Assembly: GCF_016653295.1 (NCBI RefSeq)
Contig: NZ_NHSF01000070.1
Coordinates: forward strand, 1-64,000
Length of the DNA stretch: 64,000 bases
Direction of reading: 5' to 3'
From: Halochromatium salexigens
GTDB lineage: Bacteria; Pseudomonadota; Gammaproteobacteria; Chromatiales; Chromatiaceae
The notes below the pieces were generated by a model that was not told the DNA's origin, searched no databases, and saw only the letters and a program-made list of their open reading frames with translations. A program made the translations under genes and the position numbers. Shown piece after piece: positions 39,508 to 48,176 of this stretch (its first letter is position 1; each line of letters begins with the position of its first letter).

Positions 39508-40332
39508 TCAGGGGGTTGGCTTTGAACGAGCGACGGGATGCGAACCGCAGCTCGGGGCCATATCCCCACAGCTCTCGTCATCGCGCTCGCAGAAATCAAA
39601 GCAGGTCACCAGGCGCCCCTCGAAGGTCGCCTCGACCTCCAGCCCATGTTGAGTTCGATGCACGTTGAACCCCTCCTGCGTCACCGGCGTTTGACCTACC
39701 AGACGCAACCGCTGAGCCGGGTAATCGATACTCAAGACAACCCGCATCGGATAGTAGCCATCCAAGAAGCGGCGCATATAAGGACCATTGCGCAGCCGGA
39801 ATAGGCCGTCGCCGAGCGACTGCAAGGCACGACTCTCGGCCTGTATACAGAGTTCGGCATTGGGCCCGACATCCTCGAGCTGCACGCTATGGCCGTCTAC
39901 CCAAGCGCGACCAATATCGCGGCTATGATCGACCGCGAGATCGCGAATCCCATCGGCGCGAAACAGGATCTGCGCGGCCGGAACCGGGTCAAGATTCTCA
40001 TGGCATTGCGTCAGCTCAACCCAGCCCTGCTCGAGACTGGCTTCGCTGATCGCGATCCGGTTGCGGTGGTAGTGTGCACCAGCCGCAGCGTCCGTCGGGA
40101 TGAACTCAAGCTCGCCATCATTGACCAGCGCGACCCGCGTGGCCAGATCAGCCTCCTCCGGCCAGCCCTCGGGCCAATCATCGGTTGCGCCCCAGGCGGG
40201 CACGGAGATGCCGTCCAGTAAGGGGATTAGGAGCACAACCCATAAGAGATCCGTTTGCTTGCGTTTTGGACAACTCTTGCAGCGCTTTCCTTCCTTATAT
40301 TTTTTGCAGCATTTACCGTTCTTCTTGGGCAT
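39508..40332 (-). CDS. hypothetical protein with basic Cys-rich N-terminus and one membrane segment
   Basis: A 274-residue protein. The first 24 residues (for example GKCCKKYKEGKRCKSCPKRK) are basic with four cysteines, followed by a membrane segment (LLWVVLLIPLLDGISVPA) and a signal-peptidase-like AWGA. The remaining 220 residues are probably periplasmic, with cysteines at TQCHE, LCIQ, CFDFC and CGDM that could form disulfides. I do not recognise the family. It shares the cysteine-plus-helix layout with the small protein at 39286-39426, which is unusual. Confidence 0.65.
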   Translation of the reverse strand: MPKKNGKCCKKYKEGKRCKSCPKRKQTDLLWVVLLIPLLDGISVPAWGATDDWPEGWPEEADLATRVALVNDGELEFIPTDAAAGAHYHRNRIAISEASLEQGWVELTQCHENLDPVPAAQILFRADGIRDLAVDHSRDIGRAWVDGHSVQLEDVGPNAELCIQAESRALQSLGDGLFRLRNGPYMRRFLDGYYPMRVVLSIDYPAQRLRLVGQTPVTQEGFNVHRTQHGLEVEATFEGRLVTCFDFCERDDESCGDMAPSCGSHPVARSKPTP

Positions 40333-40355
40333 GGTCGGGCCCTGATTTGAGGTGC

Positions 40356-40886
40356 TTAGGCGTCGGTCGAGGCCGTCGAGGCCGCGCCGCTGATCTTCTT
40401 GGCGGCAGCTGCAAGCTCGTTATCGATCATCAACAGCCCCTGCCCCTGATCACCGAAGAGCCGTAAGCGGCCTAGAATATCGTTAACAGTGGCTTCTTCC
40501 TCGATCTGTTCGGTGACGAACCACTGCAGGAAGATATGGGTCGCGTGGTCTTTCTCCTGACCTGCATGATCGACCAGATCGTTGATCGCTTCGGTGACGC
40601 TGCGCTCGTGATTCAGGGTGCGCTCAAACATATCCATAATGCCGGCGGTCTTCGCCGGCGGCGCTGATACCGCCTCGAGTTGAACGGTCGAATCCTGATC
40701 AAGAAGATAGCGATACATCTTCAGCGCATGGGTCATTTCCTCCCCGTGCTTGGCCATGAACCAAGCTGCCGTCCCATTAAGATTGCTGCTCTCGGCCTGC
40801 GCAGACAGGCCAAGATAGAAGTAGGCAGAGAAGAGTTCACGGTTGATCTGCGCATTGATGCGCGATGCCATCTCGTTGGAAATCAT
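40356..40886 (-). CDS. ftnA: bacterial non-haem ferritin
   Basis: A 176-residue iron-storage ferritin. The ferroxidase ligands are present: Glu in NRELFSAYFYLGLSA, Glu and His in KHGEEMTHALKMYRYL, and later Glu residues in TEQIEEEATVNDIL. No haem-binding Met is apparent, so FtnA-type rather than bacterioferritin. The ATG at 40886 has GGAG about 8 nt upstream; a longer frame to 40913 is not supported. The C-terminus is Ala/Ser-rich. Confidence 0.92.
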   Translation of the reverse strand: MISNEMASRINAQINRELFSAYFYLGLSAQAESSNLNGTAAWFMAKHGEEMTHALKMYRYLLDQDSTVQLEAVSAPPAKTAGIMDMFERTLNHERSVTEAINDLVDHAGQEKDHATHIFLQWFVTEQIEEEATVNDILGRLRLFGDQGQGLLMIDNELAAAAKKISGAASTASTDA

Positions 40887-41173
40887 CGACAGGTCTCCGT
40901 TATTACCCAGCATGGGACGTCAAGCGCACCTTGAACACGCCGATCTAGGCGGACTGCTCTGGGTGGACTGAATCGGACGACGCGATGCGCCGCAAATCGA
41001 TGAGGTTGCGAGTCGATCTCGATTTTCAAGAGAACCTTGGTCATTGAAGCCAAAGCCCGGTGCCGTTTCCGCCCCTGAGGCAAGCCTGTAGAATCCACAT
41101 GCTTCGCCAGACACGCCCCTATGGTCGTTCTGCCTGATCCGCCGACCCGCCCTTGGAAACCACTGGCCCAACG

Positions 41174-42595
41174 ATGACCCAACCTCCCCGCCGAGCCCGC
41201 GTTGCCGTCGCCGGCGCCAATGGCTTCATCGGCACCGCCCTCTGTCCGCTGCTCGCCGAGCGCTTCGAGGTCGTCGCCCTGACGCGCTCGCCCGCCCGCG
41301 CCCGCACCCCGGACCCGGAGGGATTGGTCCACTGGCGCCAGTGCGACCTGTTCTGCGCGCGTGAGTTGAGCGCCGCCCTGACCGATATCGATGTGGCGGT
41401 CTATCTGGTGCACTCGCTCGCGCCCTCCTCGCGCCTGACCCAGGCCCGCCCGCGCGACATGGATCTGGTGCTCGCCGATAACTTCGCGCGCGCGGCCGCC
41501 AGCAATGGCCTCGAGCAGATCGTCTTCGTCAGTGGCGTGATGCCCGAGAGCTTTCACTTCTCGCCCCTGCTCTGGAGCCGGCGCGAGGTCGAGATGGTGC
41601 TCGGCTCCCGGGGCACGCCGGTGACCGCGCTGCGCGCCAGCCTGGTGATGGGGCCCGGCGGCACCGGCCCGGGGTTGCTGCTCGATCTGGTGCGGCGCCT
41701 GCCCGTGCTGCTGTTGCCACCGGCCGCTGACTCCTCGACCCGGCCCATCGCGCTGCGTGATCTGGTGCGGGCCATCCTGCACTGTTTGGGACGGCCCGAG
41801 CGCTTCCGCGGAGCCTTCGATATCGGCGGGGCCGACGTGCTCAGCTACGAGACCATGCTGCGCGAGACGGCCGAGGTGCTCGGGCTGCGGCGCCGGTTCA
41901 TCAAGGTGCCACTGTTGCCGGTCGGCCTCGCCTCGCTGACGGCGCGCGCGGTCAGCGGCGCGCCGGCGGCCATGGTCGGCGCCATCGTCGAGAGCCTGCC
42001 GCAGGATACGCGCATGCGCGACAACCCGGTACAACAGGCGATCGCGCCGGATGCGCTCGGTTTTCGCGCCGCGCTCGAGGCCAGTATCGACCCGAGCAGC
42101 AAACGCCTGTTGCCCAGCCCGCGCGCGCGCCTCCAGGAACAAGACCGCGAACGCATGCGCGAGCAATCGCTGGTGCGCTCGATCCAGCGCGCCATCCTGC
42201 CACCCGGCCAGGATGCCGCCTGGCTGGCCGGCAATTATTTCCGCTGGCTCGGTCGCTGCTGCTGGCCGCTGGTGCGCAGCCGGGTCGCGGACAACGGTGA
42301 TGTCGAGGTCTGGTCGCGGCTACCGAGGCTGAGGATGCTCGCCTTGCGCCGGATGGCGCACGAGAGCACGCCCGAGCGCCAGATCTATGAGATCGCCGGC
42401 GGCCTCCTGGCACGCGCCGGCGATGGTCGCGCCCGCTTCGAGTTCCAGACCCTGCTCGATGGGCGTTACACCATGACCGCGATCCATGATTACGCCCCGG
42501 CATTGCCCTGGTATCTCTATATGCTCACCCAGGCGCTGGCGCATCGGCTGGTGATGCGCCGCTATCAGTCGCGTCTCGCGCGCCTTGCCCGCTGA
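41174..42595 (+). CDS. SDR-type NAD(P)-binding protein with C-terminal extension
   Basis: A 473-residue protein. Residues 1-270 form an extended/atypical SDR (NmrA-like) Rossmann domain: VAVAGANGFIGTAL with the GxxGxxG pattern, then YLVHSLA and IVFVSGVMPES. The C-terminal 200 residues are basic and unrecognised in detail, resembling DUF2867-type extensions. ATG 41174 was chosen because MTQPPRRARVAVAGANG places the nucleotide loop near residue 13. The substrate is unknown. Confidence 0.78.
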   Translation: MTQPPRRARVAVAGANGFIGTALCPLLAERFEVVALTRSPARARTPDPEGLVHWRQCDLFCARELSAALTDIDVAVYLVHSLAPSSRLTQARPRDMDLVLADNFARAAASNGLEQIVFVSGVMPESFHFSPLLWSRREVEMVLGSRGTPVTALRASLVMGPGGTGPGLLLDLVRRLPVLLLPPAADSSTRPIALRDLVRAILHCLGRPERFRGAFDIGGADVLSYETMLRETAEVLGLRRRFIKVPLLPVGLASLTARAVSGAPAAMVGAIVESLPQDTRMRDNPVQQAIAPDALGFRAALEASIDPSSKRLLPSPRARLQEQDRERMREQSLVRSIQRAILPPGQDAAWLAGNYFRWLGRCCWPLVRSRVADNGDVEVWSRLPRLRMLALRRMAHESTPERQIYEIAGGLLARAGDGRARFEFQTLLDGRYTMTAIHDYAPALPWYLYMLTQALAHRLVMRRYQSRLARLAR

Positions 42596-42632
42596 CCGCC
42601 CCTGATGCGCGCGCGACGACTTCGCCAATAGG

Positions 42633-43454
42633 ATGTACGACGTGTCCGACTCATCGCAATCGATCTGGAAACCCTTGTTCTGGCTCCTGTTCGCCGCGTT
42701 GATCAGCGTCTCTCTGCTCTATCGGCATCACAGCGATCAGCTGCGCCAAACCCTCGCTCAGGAGCGCCAGGCGTTGCGCTCGCTCGATCGCAGCCTCAAT
42801 GCCCGCGAGTCCGAACTCGCCAAGGCGACACGGGCGCTGGATGCGGCCCGCACCGAGATCAGCGCGCTCGAAACGGCCCATGCCGAGGCGCTCGCGTCGG
42901 CGGACGGGCAGACGGAGCGCGCGCGCCAGGGCGCCACTGCAGCAATGAAGCAAACGCCTCTTGCCGAGCCGGGTGAGCAGCGCAACAGCAGCCTGTGCGA
43001 GGACGCCATCGAGCAGGCCTCAGAGCAGGCGACTGATCAGGTTCACGCCTTCTACGAAGACCTCATACCGCTCGGCGCGCGGCTCACCGAGCGCGGAGTA
43101 CGGATCGATCTTCGTGGCGACAGGATGCGCTTTGCCAGCGGCAGCGCCACCTTGCCCGCTGAGGCGGCGCCCACCTTGGACCAGATCGCGGCGATCTTGC
43201 TCGATCATCCAGACCTGCAGGTGCTGATTCAAGGCCACACCGACAGCGCCGGTTCCCGCGAACTCAACCTGCGGCTTTCGCAGCAGCGCGCTACCACCGT
43301 GCGCCAAGCACTCGCCGAGCGCGGGGTCGAGACCGCGCGATTTCGCGTCCAGGGCCTCGGTTCAGCGGTCCCGGTCGCTGACAACGCAAGCGCCGCTGGG
43401 CGCCAACGCAATCGCCGGGTCGAACTCTATCTGGCGCGCGAGCAGAACCGCTAA
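42633..43454 (+). CDS. OmpA-family protein with membrane anchor and coiled coil
   Basis: A 273-residue protein. An N-terminal helix (KPLFWLLFAALISVSLLY, residues 13-30) anchors it in the inner membrane. A coiled coil follows (about 33-100). The OmpA C-terminal domain is at about 150-270: VLIQGHTDSAGSRELNLRLS, RFRVQGLGSA and NRRVELYL, which bind peptidoglycan. It resembles MotB/TolR- or Pal-like anchors. It starts 37 bp after the SDR gene and is convergent with the cyclase gene. Confidence 0.85.
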   Translation: MYDVSDSSQSIWKPLFWLLFAALISVSLLYRHHSDQLRQTLAQERQALRSLDRSLNARESELAKATRALDAARTEISALETAHAEALASADGQTERARQGATAAMKQTPLAEPGEQRNSSLCEDAIEQASEQATDQVHAFYEDLIPLGARLTERGVRIDLRGDRMRFASGSATLPAEAAPTLDQIAAILLDHPDLQVLIQGHTDSAGSRELNLRLSQQRATTVRQALAERGVETARFRVQGLGSAVPVADNASAAGRQRNRRVELYLAREQNR

Positions 43455-43466
43455 CCGACTATAGCC

Positions 43467-44573
43467 TCACCGGCGCCACAGCGACTCATCGATGAGATCC
43501 TTGAGGCGCTGATGCGTCGGCGTTTCCACTGACGTCAGCTCCAGGCTGGTGCGGTAACGGCCCTCCCAAGGCACGCTTCGCACCACCCGTGCATAGACCT
43601 CGTCGATGCTGGAAAAACCCTGTTGCGGCGCCAGATTGATCACGACATCGGAGGCATCCGGCAGCCCGAGCGGCAGATCAGCGCGCAAGCCGTGGTAGCT
43701 GAGATCATTGATCAGGCCAGGGATTTTCCCCGGGCGGATGCGCTTTTGGTCGATCTGGCGAAAGGTGGCATCGAGGTGGACCTGGATACGCGGAGAACGG
43801 CGCACCTCGGTCGGCAGGATCTCGATCCGCTGGGGGGCATTGACGGCCTGCAGCTCATAGAGCTGGACCGGCTGCGTGATGCCCTTGAAACGCACCTCAT
43901 TGGCCGCGCCGACCTCGATCGAGGCGGCCGCCTCGGCGCGGGTCGATTCGCTGATCAGCACCTGACCGCGCAGCGCGAATGACTCCATGCGCGAGACGAG
44001 ATTGACCACATCGCCGAGCACCGTATATTCGCTATGCGCCGCAGCGCCAAAGCTGCCAGCGACCAGCGGACCGGTGTTGACGGCGATACCGGCAAAGAGT
44101 GTGGGCAGTCCTCGCGCCTCGTTGGCCTGATTCAACGCCCGCATCACCCGTTGCATCTCGGCTGCGCAGGCGAGCGCGCGCAGTGGATCATCGGTGTGCG
44201 CCTCGGGCACCCCGAAGACCGCCATCACCGCATCGCCGATGAATTTATCCACGGCGCCACCGAAATGCTCGATGACCTCGGTCATGGCCACGAACCAGCG
44301 ATTCAGCAGACAGACCATGGTCGGCATCGGCAATGACGCCATCAGCGCCGTAAACCCGCGAATGTCGGCGATCAACACCGTTGCTCGGGTCTCGATCCGG
44401 GGCTGGGCCTCGAGCAGAAAGGCATCGAGCACCGGATTGAGGCGTTGCTCGAGGGCTTGCTGCAGGCGATGCGGCGGCTGCGGAGTCGTCAGCCGGAGCA
44501 ACCCCTCCCCCTCGAGGTCGCGTATGACCTGTTCGATGCGCGCAAATAGCGGGTCCCGATCACGATGTTGCAT
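43467..44573 (-). CDS. class III adenylate cyclase fused to a PilZ c-di-GMP-binding domain
   Basis: A 368-residue protein. The class III cyclase domain is at about 62-245: LIADIRGFTAL (metal Asp 70), DKFIGDAVMAVFG (Lys 110 and metal Asp 114) and YTVLGDVVNLVSRMES (Thr 184, transition-state Asn 191 and Arg 195). The Lys/Thr pair is the adenine-selecting type. The C-terminal domain is PilZ: RRSPR (258-262) matches RxxxR and DLSYHG (290-295) matches the DxSxxG motif, so c-di-GMP binding is expected. A soluble N-terminal 60 residues is unrecognised. The start may instead be a GTG at 44588 that abuts the stop of the gene upstream. This combination suggests cAMP synthesis controlled by c-di-GMP. Confidence 0.9.
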   Translation of the reverse strand: MQHRDRDPLFARIEQVIRDLEGEGLLRLTTPQPPHRLQQALEQRLNPVLDAFLLEAQPRIETRATVLIADIRGFTALMASLPMPTMVCLLNRWFVAMTEVIEHFGGAVDKFIGDAVMAVFGVPEAHTDDPLRALACAAEMQRVMRALNQANEARGLPTLFAGIAVNTGPLVAGSFGAAAHSEYTVLGDVVNLVSRMESFALRGQVLISESTRAEAAASIEVGAANEVRFKGITQPVQLYELQAVNAPQRIEILPTEVRRSPRIQVHLDATFRQIDQKRIRPGKIPGLINDLSYHGLRADLPLGLPDASDVVINLAPQQGFSSIDEVYARVVRSVPWEGRYRTSLELTSVETPTHQRLKDLIDESLWRR

Positions 44574-44588
44574 GGAGGCGACGGGCAC

Positions 44589-46199
44589 TCAGTGGCGGCG
44601 AGAAGTCCTATTATGCCCCGTGATGCGCGCGAGCACCGATTCGATCTGCATCGGCGCTGCCGTATTGAGAAAGACCGCGTGGCGATGCTCGGCCTCGGTG
44701 AGAGGCTCACGCTGGGCGATCTGCAGACTCAGCACATCGATATCGGCATCCGAGGCATCATTGCCCGCGCCATTGCGCGCGCTGATGCGTTCGCGCAACA
44801 GAGGCATCGGCGCCTGCAGCGAGAGGATGCGACAGGGGCATTGCAATTCCTCGGCGAGCGCGAGGAAGGGCGCGCGCTGTGCGTGGGCGAGAAAGGTCGC
44901 GTCGACCAGGACGCTGAAGCCGGCGGCGATCAATTCGCGCGCCAGCGCCAGCAGCCGGCGATAGGTGCGCTCGGTGGCCTCGGCGCCATAGAGCGGCACA
45001 TCCTGATGCGCCGGCGGCCGATGCTGCTCCGGGATGCCGAACAAGCGTTTGCGCTCGACATCGGAGCGGATCTGGATGATCGGCAGATGCTCGCGCAGCC
45101 GATGCCCGAGCCAGGTCTTGCCGCTGCCGGAGAGCCCGTGCGTGATGAACAGTTGCGGGTGATGGCGTCCCGTGCAGCTACGGGCTAGCGCCAGATAATG
45201 CTGCATCCTCTGACGGGCCTTGGCGCTCGCCGCATCGCTCTCTTCAGAGATGGCCTGGAGCCGTTGAATGGCGCTGACCTTGGCCCGCACCAGCGCCCGA
45301 TAGACCTGGTAGAAGCGCAAGAGGCGCAAGCCGGCGTAGTCGCCGCTCACCTCGAGGTAGCGGTTGAGGAGGCGCCGAGCCAAGCCGTGTGCGCCGCTCT
45401 CGGCCAGGTCCATGGTGAGGAAGGCGATCTCGCTCATGGTGTCGATCCAGCGCAGGCTGGGATTGAACTCGATGCAGTCGAAGATCACCGGCTCGCCATC
45501 GAGCACGACGATGTTGCCGCGATGCATGTCACCGTGGCATTCGCGGATGTAGCCGCCGCGCCGGCGCTGCTCGAGTTCGGGACTCAGGCGCGCGAAACGC
45601 TTGCGCGTCCAGCGCTCGAGACGTTGCAGGCAGCGTGCCGCCGCCGCCTCCTCGGGTGCCTCGAGGGTGGCGATGGCCGCCCGTAAGGGCTCAAAATTAT
45701 CCAACATCGGCGCCAGCACCGCCGCTGGCTCCCCATACGGGGTGTCCGCAGGCGCGGGGACCAGGCTGGCGTGGAAATCGGCCACGCGCTCGGCCAGCCG
45801 ATCGATCAACGGCCCCTCAAGCGGCTTCTGCGAGAGCAAGGCCTGTTGCGGGAACCGACGCATGCGCACCGCATAGTCGATCACCTCGCCCTCGCCCTCG
45901 CCCTGCGCGCCGAAGCGAACACGCTCGCCCTCGCGCACCACGGGGACCACAGCGAGGTAGAGCTGCGGTGCCAGACGACGGTTGAGTCGCAGTTCCTCCT
46001 CGCAGTAGAAACGCCGCCGCTCGAGGGTCGAGAAGTCGACGAACCCAAGCGAGACGGGACGCTTGAGTTTGTAGGCAAAATCGCCGGCCAGGAACAGCTG
46101 CGAGATATGGGTGCTCAGACCCTCGACCCGTTCGACCGGATGCGGATAGGCGCGCGGCTCGAGCAGGTCGGCAAGCGCTGTCAATTCATCGGCGAGCAT
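44589..46199 (-). CDS. bifunctional APH-like kinase / P-loop ATPase protein
   Basis: A 536-residue fusion. The N-terminal half has the aminoglycoside-phosphotransferase-like fold (FAYKLKRPVSLGFVDFS as the nucleotide region, ECHGDMHRGNI as the catalytic loop, VIFDCIEF as the metal Asp). The C-terminal half begins with a P-loop, ITHGLSGSGKTW, followed by SDVERKRLFG, as in AAA-type zeta/gluconate-kinase-like ATPases. Such fusions occur in many proteobacteria and their substrate is not known. Its stop lies beside the possible GTG start of the cyclase gene, so the two are probably co-transcribed. Confidence 0.85.
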   Translation of the reverse strand: MLADELTALADLLEPRAYPHPVERVEGLSTHISQLFLAGDFAYKLKRPVSLGFVDFSTLERRRFYCEEELRLNRRLAPQLYLAVVPVVREGERVRFGAQGEGEGEVIDYAVRMRRFPQQALLSQKPLEGPLIDRLAERVADFHASLVPAPADTPYGEPAAVLAPMLDNFEPLRAAIATLEAPEEAAAARCLQRLERWTRKRFARLSPELEQRRRGGYIRECHGDMHRGNIVVLDGEPVIFDCIEFNPSLRWIDTMSEIAFLTMDLAESGAHGLARRLLNRYLEVSGDYAGLRLLRFYQVYRALVRAKVSAIQRLQAISEESDAASAKARQRMQHYLALARSCTGRHHPQLFITHGLSGSGKTWLGHRLREHLPIIQIRSDVERKRLFGIPEQHRPPAHQDVPLYGAEATERTYRRLLALARELIAAGFSVLVDATFLAHAQRAPFLALAEELQCPCRILSLQAPMPLLRERISARNGAGNDASDADIDVLSLQIAQREPLTEAEHRHAVFLNTAAPMQIESVLARITGHNRTSRRH

Positions 46200-46282
46200 C
46201 AGCAGGCTTGCGAAAATGAGCGCTGTTTCAATACACTATGGAACATTGCCTGATTCATGCCTATCGCTTTGAGGTTCATTTG

Positions 46283-46483
46283 ATGAGTATCGAACGTATC
46301 GTTTTCGCCGTCGCTGGCGCTTTTGTGCTGATCTCGGCCATCCTCGCCGCCACGCTCAGCCCGCTCTGGCTCTGGTTCACCGGCTTCGTCGGGCTCAATC
46401 TGCTGCAGTCGGCCTTCACCGGCTTCTGCCCGCTGGCGGTGATCCTGAAGAAGTTCGGCAAGGAGCCGGGCCCGGCTTTCTGA
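46283..46483 (+). CDS. DUF2892 (YgaP-like) membrane protein
   Basis: A 66-residue protein with two hydrophobic segments ([20 protein letters not shown] and [20 protein letters not shown]) and the family end [23 protein letters not shown] lies about 8 nt before the ATG at 46283; an earlier in-frame ATG at 46238 is less likely. DUF2892 domains occur alone or fused to rhodaneses and are commonly linked to sulfur metabolism, which would suit this genome. Confidence 0.88.
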   Translation: MSIERIVFAVAGAFVLISAILAATLSPLWLWFTGFVGLNLLQSAFTGFCPLAVILKKFGKEPGPAF

Positions 46484-46503
46484 GCCAGCATGCTGAAGGT
46501 CAC

Positions 46504-46534
46504 GCGCGGCCACACCCCATCTGGATGGCCGCGC
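46504..46534. terminator. strong hairpin between DUF2892 gene and pgl
   Basis: GCGCGGCCA (46504-46512) pairs perfectly with TGGCCGCGC (46526-46534), leaving a 13-nt loop. It lies 21 nt beyond the DUF2892 stop, between convergent genes, and can work in both directions. There is no strong T-run. Confidence 0.5.
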
Positions 46535-46607
46535 GACCCTGACCCGATCGCGCCGACCAGGTCCAGCCAGGCCAACGCGCGCCAAGCAGCCCATCAAGCC
46601 ACCCCGA

Positions 46608-47315
46608 TCAAACCGCCGCAGCCGCTCGATCCATGAGCACACGGCTCCGGGCCCGAGCCGCCCGCGCCACCCGCGCAATCGGTAGATCCTCGCCCTGGCG
46701 CCAGCGTTTCACTGCCTCCGCCTTCCCGTCTCCAGTCACCAGGATCAGCACCTGCTGGCTGTTGGCCAGTGCCTGCAACGTCAACGATACCCGGTCTGGT
46801 GGCGGTTTCGGCGCATCGAAAACCGGCATCACCAGCCGATCCTCGGGGATCTCACGGCCTGGGAAAAGGCTCGCCGTGTGCCCGTCTTCGCCCATTCCCA
46901 GGAGCACGAGATCAAACGGCAAGGCGGTCCAGACGATCAGCTCGTAGGCCGCCGCGCCGATCTCGGCACCCAATTCTACCGGGATCGCGTGTATCTGCAG
47001 CCTCGGCACGGGAACATGATCGAGCCAAGCCTCGCCGGCCGCGCTGCTGTTGCGCTCGCCATCGCGCGCCGGCGAACAGCGCTCGTCACCGTGATAGATC
47101 CACCAATGCGCCCAGTCCGCCTCGGCGTCCTTCAGCCGCGCATAGGCGGCGGTTGGCGTGGTGCCGCCGGCAAGACAGAGCCTGAAGCGGCCGTGGTGCT
47201 CGATCGCGGTGGTCGCCGCCGCCAGGATACGCTCGGCGACGGCGTCGGCAACGGCCGTCGTGTCGGCAAACAGCTCCGTGTCGGCACCCGGCAGGACAAT
47301 CGCATCAGAGAGCAT
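46608..47315 (-). CDS. pgl: 6-phosphogluconolactonase
   Basis: A 235-residue DevB-type enzyme hydrolysing 6-phosphogluconolactone. It shows LCLAGGTTPTAAYARL, YHGDERC and the active-site GMGEDGHTASLFPG. It supplies the substrate of the gnd product encoded at 13777-14805. It faces away from the DsrC-like gene across a 175-bp divergent promoter region. Confidence 0.94.
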   Translation of the reverse strand: MLSDAIVLPGADTELFADTTAVADAVAERILAAATTAIEHHGRFRLCLAGGTTPTAAYARLKDAEADWAHWWIYHGDERCSPARDGERNSSAAGEAWLDHVPVPRLQIHAIPVELGAEIGAAAYELIVWTALPFDLVLLGMGEDGHTASLFPGREIPEDRLVMPVFDAPKPPPDRVSLTLQALANSQQVLILVTGDGKAEAVKRWRQGEDLPIARVARAARARSRVLMDRAAAAV

Positions 47316-47490
47316 ATTGAATCTCCTTCGTCAGGTCGGCTCCGCGCTCATGTCACCAGTAGAATCGCACATCAATGGCAAGCCCGCACGCAACGCGCGA
47401 GCACTCCCAAGCCGCCATCACTTGACCAGCGCCGAGGCATCGCGTAGTAACCTAGGCACCACAATCCCTGAGCGATGAGGAGAGGCACCC

Positions 47491-47850
47491 ATGGCAGAGA
47501 CGATGCGCGACATCATGAACCCTGGCGCGAACAATCACGACCCCCGGTTCCCGCAGGCCCCGGGCGATTGGGCCACCGCCGACGCCGAACAGCAAGCCGT
47601 TGAAGAAGGGCTGAGCCTGAGCGACGATCACTGGGAGGCGATCCGCGCGCTGCAGGCCTTTTTCGCCCAAGAAGAGCAACCCAACCCACGGGCATTGCAT
47701 GACGCGCTCGAGGAGCATTTCCATGACCGTGGTGGCCTCAAATATCTGTACGAGATCTTCCCCGGCGGCCCGGTTGCGCAAGGCTGCCGATTGGCCGGGT
47801 TGAAACCACCCGCCGGCGCGGTCGACAGCTCCTTTGGCAGCGTTCAGTAG
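47491..47850 (+). CDS. DsrC/TusE-family protein lacking the penultimate cysteine
   Basis: A 119-residue protein with the DsrC fold: LSDDHWEAIRALQAFFAQEE, GGLKYLYEIFPGGPVAQGCR and LAGLKPP. The single Cys (residue 99, in QGC) corresponds to the internal CysB of DsrC. Where DsrC has the C-terminal KPTGCV arm with CysA, this protein reads KPPAGAV and then SSFGSVQ, so the catalytic penultimate Cys is absent. It therefore cannot form the DsrC trisulfide in the normal way and may be a regulatory (RspA-like) or otherwise divergent paralogue; the subfamily name is tentative. The N-terminus is short of the usual DsrC segment. GAGAGG precedes the ATG by 8 nt. Confidence 0.88.
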   Translation: MAETMRDIMNPGANNHDPRFPQAPGDWATADAEQQAVEEGLSLSDDHWEAIRALQAFFAQEEQPNPRALHDALEEHFHDRGGLKYLYEIFPGGPVAQGCRLAGLKPPAGAVDSSFGSVQ

Positions 47851-47885
47851 CGCTCAGGCCGGCAAGGCGCCGCTAGAGCCACTCA

Positions 47886-47904
47886 GGGCCCGCGCTGCGG
47901 GCCC
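47886..47904. terminator. terminator between DsrC-like gene and ccoS
   Basis: GGGCCCGC (47886-47893), loop GCT, GCGGGCCC (47897-47904): a perfect 8-bp stem 36 nt after the DsrC-like stop and about 50 nt before the ccoS stop on the other strand. It is probably bidirectional. Confidence 0.6.
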
Positions 47905-47955
47905 CTCATCTGAGAGCGTCAGTCAAATCGCCGATACCTGGCGGCTGTGGCGGGG

Positions 47956-48174
47956 TCACCCACGCCCCTCCCCCGTCGGTTCGGACTGACGATCCGTCTC
48001 CGCGTCCGGGAAGCGACGCGCATCTTCGGTCTCAACGTCCTCATCCATCAGGATCCGCTGACCGTCCCCCTCGAGATCATCGAACTGACCGCTACGCGCG
48101 GCCCAGAACAGGACGCCGACCGCGACCAGCCCCAGCAGCAACATGCCGGGGATCAGGCCATAGATGACTTCCAT
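47956..48174 (-). CDS. ccoS: cbb3 oxidase maturation protein CcoS
   Basis: A 72-residue protein: a single helix (YGLIPGMLLLGLVAVGVLFW), then ARSGQFDDLEGDGQRILMDED, the family signature, and a polar tail. It is needed for assembly of cofactor-loaded cbb3 oxidase in other bacteria. It starts 2 bp after ccoI ends. Confidence 0.95.
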   Translation of the reverse strand: MEVIYGLIPGMLLLGLVAVGVLFWAARSGQFDDLEGDGQRILMDEDVETEDARRFPDAETDRQSEPTGEGRG

Positions 48175-48176
48175 CG

